Assembly: GCA_027031685.1 (NCBI GenBank)
Contig: JALVPS010000290.1
Location: 1-13,628 of the forward strand
Direction of reading: 5' to 3'
Length of the DNA: 13,628 nt
Source of the DNA: Gammaproteobacteria bacterium
GTDB taxonomy: Bacteria; Pseudomonadota; Gammaproteobacteria; UWMA-0217
The notes below the pieces were generated by a model. The model was not told the DNA's origin. It saw only the letters and a program-made list of their open reading frames with translations, and made no database searches. A program made the translations under genes and the position numbers. Of this stretch, positions 1-5,083 are shown piece after piece. Within the stretch, counting starts at the first letter, position 1. Each line of letters starts with the position of its first letter.

Positions 1-1149
1 CAGTGGCGGCTGAACAAGGTGGAGGAGCGCCTGCACCTGCTGGAAGGCCTGCTCATCGCCTACCTGAACATCGACGAGGTCATCCGCATCATCCGCAGCG
101 AGGACGAGCCGCGCCCGGTGCTCATGGCACGCTTCGGGCTCAGCGAGGTGCAGGCCGACTACGTGCTGGACACCAAGCTGCGCCAGCTGGCCCGCCTGGA
201 GGAGATGAAGATCCGCGCCGAGCAGGAGGAACTGAGCGCCGAGCGGGCCGAGCTGCAGGCCCTGCTCGGCTCCGAGGCGCGCCTCAAGGCCCTCATCAAG
301 CAGGAGATCCACCGGGATGCCGAGACCTACGGCGACCCGCGCCGCTCGCCGCTGGTGGAGCGCGCCCCGGCGCGGGCCCTGGACGCCAACGCGCTGCTGC
401 CGGCCGAGCCCGTCACCGTGGTACTGTCGCAGAAGGGCTGGATACGCGCCGCCAAGGGGCACGAGGTGGACCCGGCGGGGCTCAGCTACAAGGCCGGCGA
501 CGGCTTCCTGGACGCGGCGCGCGGGCGCAGCAACCAGCCAGTGGTGGTGCTGGACTCCACCGGCCGCAGCTACACCCTGGCCACCCACACCCTGCCCTCT
601 GCGCGCGGCCAGGGCGAGCCTCTGTCGGGGCGCCTGTCACCGCCGGACGGCGCCCGCTTCGTGGCCGTGCTCACCGGCAAGCCGGACGACCTGTTCCTGC
701 TGGCCACCAGCTTCGGCTACGCCTTCCTGTGCCGCCTGGGCGACATGATGAGCCGCCAGCGCGGCGGCAAGGCCCTGCTCACCGTGCCGGAGGGGGCCGA
801 AGTGCTGCACCCGCGCCCCGTGCCGGACCCCGGACGCGCGGCCATCGGCGCCGCCACATCGAGCGGCTACCTGCTGGTCACCGACGCCGCCGCCCTGCCG
901 CAGATGGCCCGCGGCAAGGGCAACAAGCTCATCAACATCCCCGCCGCCCGCCTGCGGGCCGGTGAGGAACGGGTGGTGGACGTGGCCGTGCTGGGCGAGC
1001 GCGACGCCCTGGTGATCCACGCCGGCAAGCGCCACAAGACCATGAAGCCGGACGAATGGGCCGAATACCGCGGCGAGCGCGGCAAGCGCGGCCGCAAGCT
1101 GCCGCGCGGCTGGCAGAAGGTGGACCGGCTAGAAGTGGCAGTGCGCTGA
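1..1149 (+). CDS. parC: DNA topoisomerase IV subunit A, 3' part (C-terminal 382 residues)
   Basis: The reading frame is open from base 1, so the gene begins upstream and only its C-terminal half is here. ParC with ParE forms topoisomerase IV, which decatenates daughter chromosomes. The fragment opens with the end of the breakage-reunion domain and its long helix (AYLNIDEVIRIIR, then a charged coiled segment to about residue 100). From about residue 130 comes the beta-pinwheel C-terminal domain, with repeated blades recognisable as VVLSQKGWIRAAKGHEVD, RGGKALLTV, ARGKGNKLINIP and finally KLPRGWQKVD. These blades are typical of gammaproteobacterial ParC rather than GyrA; no canonical GyrA-box is seen. 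The active-site tyrosine lies in the missing part. The gene converges on the toxin gene, with only 33 bases between the two stops. Identification is firm. Confidence 0.96.
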   Translation, partial: QWRLNKVEERLHLLEGLLIAYLNIDEVIRIIRSEDEPRPVLMARFGLSEVQADYVLDTKLRQLARLEEMKIRAEQEELSAERAELQALLGSEARLKALIKQEIHRDAETYGDPRRSPLVERAPARALDANALLPAEPVTVVLSQKGWIRAAKGHEVDPAGLSYKAGDGFLDAARGRSNQPVVVLDSTGRSYTLATHTLPSARGQGEPLSGRLSPPDGARFVAVLTGKPDDLFLLATSFGYAFLCRLGDMMSRQRGGKALLTVPEGAEVLHPRPVPDPGRAAIGAATSSGYLLVTDAAALPQMARGKGNKLINIPAARLRAGEERVVDVAVLGERDALVIHAGKRHKTMKPDEWAEYRGERGKRGRKLPRGWQKVDRLEVAVR

Positions 1150-1163
1150 GGGGCGAGCGGAGG

Positions 1164-1183
1164 GCCGGCCGCCACCGGCCGGC
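1164..1183. terminator. GC-only hairpin between convergent parC and toxin genes
   Basis: GCCGGCCG and CGGCCGGC form a perfect 8-bp stem around the 4-base loop CCAC. The hairpin lies directly between the parC stop (1149) and the toxin stop (1185-1183 on the minus strand), a natural place for a shared terminator. There is no T-run on either side, so it is not a canonical intrinsic terminator. It may instead stall polymerase or protect 3' ends. Confidence 0.35.
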
Positions 1184-1509
1184 TACTGGCCGAGCAACCG
1201 CCGCGCCAGCAGGCTCTGCATGTTCCGGCGACCGTCGGCGATCAGGTAGACGTGGACTCGCTTCCCCATGACCCGGTAGATGATCCGGTAGGGCTTGAAG
1301 AAGACCTCCCGGTACTCCCGGATGCCCAGCGCGGCGAGCTCCGAGGGATGGTTGCCCCGCTCCGGGAACGTGTCCAGCCCGCGGATCGCCGCCTCGATCC
1401 GGTCGAGGACGTGGTCTGCCCTGTCCGGCTCGTCGTGGGAGCGGAGGTAATCGTCCAGCGCCTCGAGATCGTGCAGGGCGTCCTCGGTGAGCAGAACCCG
1501 GAAGCTCAT
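1183..1509 (-). CDS. RelE/ParE-family toxin of a type II toxin-antitoxin pair
   Basis: This is a 108-residue protein, the usual size for the family. The N-terminus (FRVLLTEDALHDLEALDDYL) reads as the first strand and helices of the RelE/ParE fold. The C-terminal half carries the family pattern: FPERGNHPSEL, then the LG..EYREVFFKPYRIIYRV strand, then VYLIADGRRNMQSLLARRLL. The DGRR-M-LL..RL ending is closer to ParE-type (gyrase-poisoning) toxins than to ribosome-dependent RelE mRNases, but the target cannot be settled from sequence. Its ATG overlaps the antitoxin stop by four bases (ATGA, 1506-1509). There is only a weak ribosome site in front (GGGGCG), so translation is probably coupled to the antitoxin. 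It is unrelated to the ParE subunit of topoisomerase IV, despite lying beside parC. Confidence 0.9.
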   Translation of the reverse strand: MSFRVLLTEDALHDLEALDDYLRSHDEPDRADHVLDRIEAAIRGLDTFPERGNHPSELAALGIREYREVFFKPYRIIYRVMGKRVHVYLIADGRRNMQSLLARRLLGQ

Positions 1510-1784
1510 CCGCCCCGGGGACGGCGCTTGCGCAGCTCGCGGAAGGCCTTGTCGGCGCTCACCACGCGCCCCGCCTCGATCTGCCGGTTGCCGAGCGCCA
1601 GGATCTTGAGCAGGGCCAGGGCCTCCTGGGTCTGCTCATAGCTCTCCACGTCCTGCAGCACCAGCCGTGCCTCCCCGTTCTGGGTGATGATCATGGGCTC
1701 GCGCCGCTCGTTGAGCTCGCGCACCACCTCCGCCGCGTGCGCCTTGAGGTAGCTGATGGGCTTGATCTGGATGGAATATTTCAT
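1506..1784 (-). CDS. Phd/YefM-family antitoxin
   Basis: This 92-residue protein has the classic N-terminal Phd/YefM DNA-binding dimerisation domain. ISYLKAHAAEVVRELNERRE is followed by the strand pair PMIITQNGEARLVLQD and then SYEQTQEALALLKILALG. The basic C-terminal tail (residues ~65-92, ending in RKRRP) is the part expected to wrap and neutralise the toxin. I chose the ATG at 1784 because AGAGGGG sits about eight bases upstream of it and because MKYSIQIKPISYLK matches family N-termini. An in-frame start seven codons further upstream has no comparable ribosome site. It is first in the operon, as usual for antitoxins, and probably represses its own promoter alone and with the toxin. Confidence 0.9.
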   Translation of the reverse strand: MKYSIQIKPISYLKAHAAEVVRELNERREPMIITQNGEARLVLQDVESYEQTQEALALLKILALGNRQIEAGRVVSADKAFRELRKRRPRGG

Positions 1785-1813
1785 GGCCGGACCCCTCTGC
1801 CGCAATGAGACTC

Positions 1814-1842
1814 AATTTAGACCAGATATGGACCCATCACAA
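1814..1842 (-). promoter_or_regulatory. Candidate promoter of the toxin-antitoxin operon, with an imperfect palindrome in its spacer
   Basis: Read on the minus strand, TTGTGA (1842-1837) and TAAATT (1819-1814) are separated by exactly 17 bases and each matches the sigma-70 consensus at four of six positions. The spacer contains the imperfect palindrome GACCAGATATGGAC (1820-1833, five of seven half-site positions symmetrical). That is where an autorepressing Phd-type antitoxin could bind. The site is about 30 bases upstream of the antitoxin start codon. It was found by reading; there is no experimental support. Confidence 0.45.
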
Positions 1843-1947
1843 TCCGGCCCCGACGGGCGCGACCGACCGGAGCGCCACCACCGCATCCATCCCCGCCCGC
1901 CCCGCGTAGGAGGCTGGATCAGCCACGCCACCCAAAGGAGAACCCCC

Positions 1948-2418
1948 ATGCGCCTGCGACTGACCGCCCTCGTCCTGTTCCTGCTGCTGGCCAGCCCCGC
2001 GGCCGCCGGGACGGCCGCCATCCACGCGGCGGAGATCGACCGCCCCATCGCCGCCGTGTACGACAGGCTCAAGGCCGCCCTGGAGGAGCACAAGCTGTTC
2101 GTGGTGTTCGAGGTGGACATCGGCGCCAATCTGGCCCGCTTCGCCAGGGGCTGGGGCGAGGACTACAACCGCAACCACCTGGACGGCATCCGCAGCCTGG
2201 TGTTCTGCAACGGCTGGTACGCCAACCAGGTGAGCAATCAGGACCCGGACGCCCTGGCCCTGTGCCCCCTCAAGCTCACCCTGGTGGAGAAGGACGGCCA
2301 CACCCGCGCCCTGTACGTGTCCCCTGTGACGGTTACCGCCGGCAGCCCGGCCCGCCCCACCGCCCGCGAGCTGGAGCGGCGCATCCAGGCGTCCTTGACG
2401 GCAGCCGGCTTCCACTGA
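1948..2418 (+). CDS. Secreted DUF302-family protein
   Basis: This is a 156-residue protein. The first ~20 residues are a clear Sec signal peptide (MRLRLT, a leucine/valine/phenylalanine core, then SPAAA with likely cleavage after AAA at residue 20). The mature part follows the DUF302 plan: YDRLKAALEEHKLFVVFEVDIGANL corresponds to the family's segment of a helix followed by a V-F-E-[VI]-D strand. VFCNGWYANQV occupies the CNP/A.. region, and ALCPLKLTLVEKDGHTRALYVSP is the usual closing strand set. DUF302 proteins are small periplasmic or cytoplasmic alpha/beta proteins of unknown role; no function is claimed. A good ribosome site (AAAGGAG, 1934-1940) lies seven bases before the ATG. It stands alone, divergent from the toxin-antitoxin operon and 115 bases before htpX. 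Confidence 0.85.
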   Translation: MRLRLTALVLFLLLASPAAAGTAAIHAAEIDRPIAAVYDRLKAALEEHKLFVVFEVDIGANLARFARGWGEDYNRNHLDGIRSLVFCNGWYANQVSNQDPDALALCPLKLTLVEKDGHTRALYVSPVTVTAGSPARPTARELERRIQASLTAAGFH

Positions 2419-2425
2419 GCCAGGC

Positions 2426-2452
2426 CATCCGCGGCCCGATGTGACGCGGATG
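2426..2452. repeat. Perfect 8-bp inverted repeat between the DUF302 gene and htpX
   Basis: CATCCGCG (2426-2433) and CGCGGATG (2445-2452) are exact reverse complements around an 11-base loop, starting eight bases after the DUF302 stop. There is no T-run after it. It could be a weak or Rho-assisted terminator for the DUF302 gene, or a protein-binding palindrome upstream of htpX. Confidence 0.35.
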
Positions 2453-2471
2453 CCAACAAGCATTGCGGTCT

Positions 2472-2500
2472 CTTGAATTCCGCCTCGCTGCCCTTACCCT
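2472..2500 (+). promoter_or_regulatory. Candidate htpX promoter with a heat-shock-like -35 box
   Basis: CTTGAAT (2472-2478) matches six of seven bases of the sigma-32 -35 consensus CTTGAAA. Twelve bases later the C-rich stretch CCCTTACCCT (2491-2500) sits where the CCCCAT-type -10 box would lie, but it matches poorly. TTGAAT with TACCCT (2495-2500) could alternatively be a weak sigma-70 promoter. htpX is a heat-shock and envelope-stress gene in well-studied relatives, which makes the reading plausible but not proven. Confidence 0.35.
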
Positions 2501-2533
2501 AGGGGGCTGGCTTGCAACCACCATGAGGGAGAC

Positions 2534-3406
2534 ATGCTGAGAATACTGCTGTTCCTGGCGACCAATGCGGCGATCCTCATCGTGCTGAGCGTCGTCTTCA
2601 AGCTGCTGGGCATCGAAAGCTACCTGGACGAGACCGGTGGGCTGGACCTGACCGCCGTGCTGATCGGCTCCGCCGTCATCGGCATGACCGGCTCGTTCAT
2701 CTCGCTGGCCATGTCCAAGTGGATGGCCAAGCGCGCCATGGGCGTGCACGTCATCGAGCACCCCACCACGCCCACCGAGCAGTGGCTGGTGGAGACCGTG
2801 CGCCGCCTGGCCAGGAAGGCCGGCATCGGCATGCCCGAGGTGGGCATCTTCGACTCGCCCGATCCCAACGCCTTTGCCACCGGCATGAACCGCAACGACG
2901 CCCTGGTGGCGGTCAGCACCGGCCTGTTGCGCAACATGACCCAGGACGAGGTGGAGGCCGTGCTGGGCCACGAGATCGGCCACATCGCCAACGGCGACAT
3001 GGTGACCATGAGCCTGCTGCAGGGCGTGGTGAACACCTTCGTCTACTTCCTGGCCACCGTCATCGGCCACGTGGTGGACCGCGTTGTGTTCCGCACCGAG
3101 GAAGGCCACGGCCCGGCCTACTTCATCGTGCAGATCGTGGCGCAGATCGTGCTGTCCATCCTGGCCAGCATCATCGTCATGTGGTTCTCGCGCTGGCGCG
3201 AGTTCCGCGCCGACGCCGCCGGCGCCCGCCTGGCCGGGCGGCACAAGATGATCGCCGCCCTGCAGCGCCTGGCCCAGGTGCACGAACCGGCCCAGATGCC
3301 GGCCGAGATGGCCGCCTTCGGCATCCGCGACGGCAAGCTGGCCGGCCTGTTCTCCAGCCATCCGCCCCTGGAAGAGCGCATCCGCCGGCTGCAACAGGCC
3401 GCCTGA
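2534..3406 (+). CDS. htpX: Membrane-bound zinc metalloprotease HtpX (M48B)
   Basis: This 290-residue protein is essentially the family length. HtpX cleaves damaged inner-membrane proteins in cooperation with FtsH. The zinc site is complete: HEIGH at residues 146-150 supplies two histidine ligands and the catalytic glutamate, and E223 in WREFRADAAGA is the third ligand. Hydrophobic segments lie near residues 3-24, 38-60, 158-180 and 195-219, matching the four-segment topology. The conserved N-terminal motifs VHVIEHPTTPTEQWLVETV and FDSPDPNAFATGMNRNDALVAVSTGLL are present. So is the C-terminal FSSHPPLEERIRRL, which places a histidine near the active site. The ATG follows GAGGGAG (2525-2531) by two bases; the start agrees with family N-termini. 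It is transcribed alone and ends at a strong terminator. Nothing is degraded or unusual. Confidence 0.97.
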   Translation: MLRILLFLATNAAILIVLSVVFKLLGIESYLDETGGLDLTAVLIGSAVIGMTGSFISLAMSKWMAKRAMGVHVIEHPTTPTEQWLVETVRRLARKAGIGMPEVGIFDSPDPNAFATGMNRNDALVAVSTGLLRNMTQDEVEAVLGHEIGHIANGDMVTMSLLQGVVNTFVYFLATVIGHVVDRVVFRTEEGHGPAYFIVQIVAQIVLSILASIIVMWFSRWREFRADAAGARLAGRHKMIAALQRLAQVHEPAQMPAEMAAFGIRDGKLAGLFSSHPPLEERIRRLQQAA

Positions 3407-3427
3407 GCCCGCCGGACCCCGCCGATC

Positions 3428-3462
3428 AGGCCCCGTTCCGCCTCGCGGAACGGGGCCTTTTT
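3428..3462 (+). terminator. Intrinsic terminator after htpX
   Basis: A perfect 13-bp stem (arms 3428-3440 and 3446-3458, beginning AGGCCCCG) closes a CCTCG loop and runs straight into TTTTT. It is a textbook Rho-independent terminator 21 bases after the htpX stop, and it insulates htpX from the injection-system operon. Confidence 0.95.
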
Positions 3463-3660
3463 ATATGGGCAGCTCATTCCCCCCGTAGCAAAACTGCCCA
3501 AAAACAAGCGTTTGATTGACAAAAATCATCCGTTTCCGCCTTTGCCTCCCCAACGCCTTGCACATCCCCTGGACATTGGTCTATAGGGTTGGAAGAGAAT
3601 CCCGTCTTCCCACCGGGCCTTCGGGCGCGAGGCGGGAGAGGGAAGAAGCAGGATGGGACA
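3463..3660 (+). promoter_or_regulatory. Leader and probable promoter region of the injection-system operon
   Basis: These 198 bases contain no convincing gene. The first ~70 bases (about 3460-3530) are the most AT-rich stretch of the window and include A-runs and a perfect TTGACA (3516-3521). However, no acceptable -10 box lies 16-18 bases downstream of it, so it may need an activator or another sigma factor. A second candidate is TTGCAC (3558-3563), an 18-base spacer and TATAGG (3582-3587), matching consensus at three and four positions. The last ~60 bases form a purine-rich leader ending in the ribosome site. The start point of transcription cannot be decided by reading. Confidence 0.4.
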
Positions 3661-4260
3661 GTGACAGTGGCTTCGTTCCGGGCAGTAGAGGGAACGCTGC
3701 AGGTGCTCAAGGACCTGTTGGGAGCCGCACTGTCCCGTACTGACGGCCTCGGTGGCCCGGAGCGGGACGTGCGCATTCTGGGCTATCGCGAGCTGAAAGA
3801 TCCCAACCAGCCGGGCAGCGAATCGCTCGGCCTCTATCTGCACCGCATTTCGGTGGATCCCCTGGGCCGCAACCGGTATCTCCCCCCTTCCCGCGACGGC
3901 CTGCCACCGCAACCCGAGCTGCCGGTCAACCTGCATCTGCTGCTGATCGGCTGGACGCGCACCACCGGCCTGGAGGCCGCCCTGCTGGGCTGGGCCATGC
4001 AGTACATCGGTTCCGCGCTGGATCTGGACGCCTCCCACTACGGCGCGGTCGATCCCGAATGGAGCGAGCAGGAGCGCGTCCAGCTGCTCCCGGAGGAGCT
4101 GAGCACGGAGGATCTGCTGCGCATCTGGGACGGCATGCCGCGGGACTACATGCTGTCCACCCCTTACGTGGTCAAGACGCTGCGCCTGTCCCCGGCCGTG
4201 GAGGTCACGGCCGGGCCGCCGGTGAGGAGCGTCACGCATGTCCTGGAGCGGCGCGAATGA
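3661..4260 (+). CDS. DUF4255 (Pvc16 N-terminal domain) protein of the contractile injection system
   Basis: This is a 199-residue protein with the DUF4255 layout. An N-terminal helix (SFRAVEGTLQVLKDLL) comes first. A core strand and helix (LPVNLHLLLIGWTRTTGLEAALLGWAMQYI, residues ~88-117) follows, then LLPEELSTEDLLRIWDGM and the closing strand DYMLSTPYVVKTLRL (162-176). In Afp/PVC particles the Pvc16/Afp16 protein caps or terminates the tube and sheath. I use GTG 3661 because AGGA sits seven bases upstream (3650-3653). GTG 3667 is a real alternative, since family members often begin M-A-S-[FY]-R. A TTG start at 3589 is rejected: its extra 24 residues are low-complexity and lack a ribosome site. 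It is first in the operon and overlaps the next gene by four bases. Confidence 0.87.
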   Translation: MTVASFRAVEGTLQVLKDLLGAALSRTDGLGGPERDVRILGYRELKDPNQPGSESLGLYLHRISVDPLGRNRYLPPSRDGLPPQPELPVNLHLLLIGWTRTTGLEAALLGWAMQYIGSALDLDASHYGAVDPEWSEQERVQLLPEELSTEDLLRIWDGMPRDYMLSTPYVVKTLRLSPAVEVTAGPPVRSVTHVLERRE

Positions 4261-5069
4261 ACCGCCGGGAGACCCATGTCCATCACGCCTGGGGCTGCCT
4301 CGACTGGCAGGAAGGCAGCGGCCTGCAGGGGGGCCATCCCCGCCCGCTTGCCGCCTTCGCCTTCGAGACGCGGCTCGAGGCGCCCGCCGACATGCAGGTG
4401 GTGGCACGTCCCGGCCACGGCCTGCTGTGGCGCGATCCGGGCCCGGCGAATGCGGCATCCGGTGGCTCGCCCCTGCATCCCGTGTTCCACCATGCGCCGC
4501 GCGCCGTCGACCTGCTTCCTCCCGACCTGCCGGCGCTGACCGTGGCTGGCACCGTTCACGAGCGGGAGGGCCGTTTCCTGCCGCGCCGTTTTCGGGTAAC
4601 CCTTTCTCTCGGGGAGCGCCGAGCGCTGCGCCTGTTCCGCCACCCGGGCGCCGTGCACGTGGGCGCCGGCGGCAGCCTTTCCGGCCACCTGCGCCACCAG
4701 GATGGACAGCCGGCCCCCTGGTCGCTCCTCATGCTGACGGTCGTGCTGCCACCCACCACCGAGACACTCGTCTTCCACGCCCAGGCCGACCGGAACGGCG
4801 ATTTTCTCATCCCCCTGCAGGGGTTGCCCCTGGCGCGACCCGCGGCAGCCGGCGGGGCCCTCCAGGCCACGCTGGATGTCCATTGCGATCTTTCCCTGCA
4901 TGCCGACGCGCTGCCGGACCCCGATGCCGACGCCTTTCGGCCCGTGGCAGTGGGGTCCCCGGCCGACGGCCAGTTCCGGCAACCGCTGCCGCTGTCGATC
5001 GTGCCCGGCAACCATGTCCGCCTCACCACCCACGGCCGGGATCACCTGGCCCTGCGCCCGCCCCCCTGA
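4257..5069 (+). CDS. Beta-sandwich protein of unknown function in the injection-system operon
   Basis: This 270-residue protein starts at the ATG of an ATGA overlap with the DUF4255 gene. GGAG lies eight bases upstream, so translation is coupled. I do not recognise the N-terminal ~90 residues. From about residue 95 the sequence looks all-beta. VAGTVHEREGRFLPRRFRVTLSL is followed by SLSGHLRHQDGQPAPWSLLML and FHAQADRNGDFLIPLQGLPL (173-192). This G.v.d..g.pa....v......t...G.f pattern is typical of carboxypeptidase-regulatory or CNA-B-like immunoglobulin folds. No signal peptide or membrane segment is present. Pvc16-family proteins elsewhere can carry extra C-terminal domains, so this may be a detached companion domain of the DUF4255 protein that works at the distal cap. 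That role is inferred only from position. Confidence 0.75.
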   Translation: MNRRETHVHHAWGCLDWQEGSGLQGGHPRPLAAFAFETRLEAPADMQVVARPGHGLLWRDPGPANAASGGSPLHPVFHHAPRAVDLLPPDLPALTVAGTVHEREGRFLPRRFRVTLSLGERRALRLFRHPGAVHVGAGGSLSGHLRHQDGQPAPWSLLMLTVVLPPTTETLVFHAQADRNGDFLIPLQGLPLARPAAAGGALQATLDVHCDLSLHADALPDPDADAFRPVAVGSPADGQFRQPLPLSIVPGNHVRLTTHGRDHLALRPPP

Positions 5070-5083
5070 GACAGGAGTCGATC

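Noticed and set aside
1837..2463. A 208-codon minus-strand frame opposite the DUF302 gene
   Set aside because: The plus-strand frame has a signal peptide, a ribosome site and family motifs; the antisense frame has none.
2333..3394. A 353-codon minus-strand frame opposite htpX
   Set aside because: It is histidine/glycine/glutamine-rich shadow of the htpX codons, with no motif of its own, and htpX is unambiguous.
4238..5083. In-frame upstream extension of the sheath to about 1006 residues
   Set aside because: The extension is proline/arginine-rich and out of frame with the beta-sandwich gene that occupies the same bases. The family N-terminus APDVYIEEV and AGGAG fix the start at 5084.
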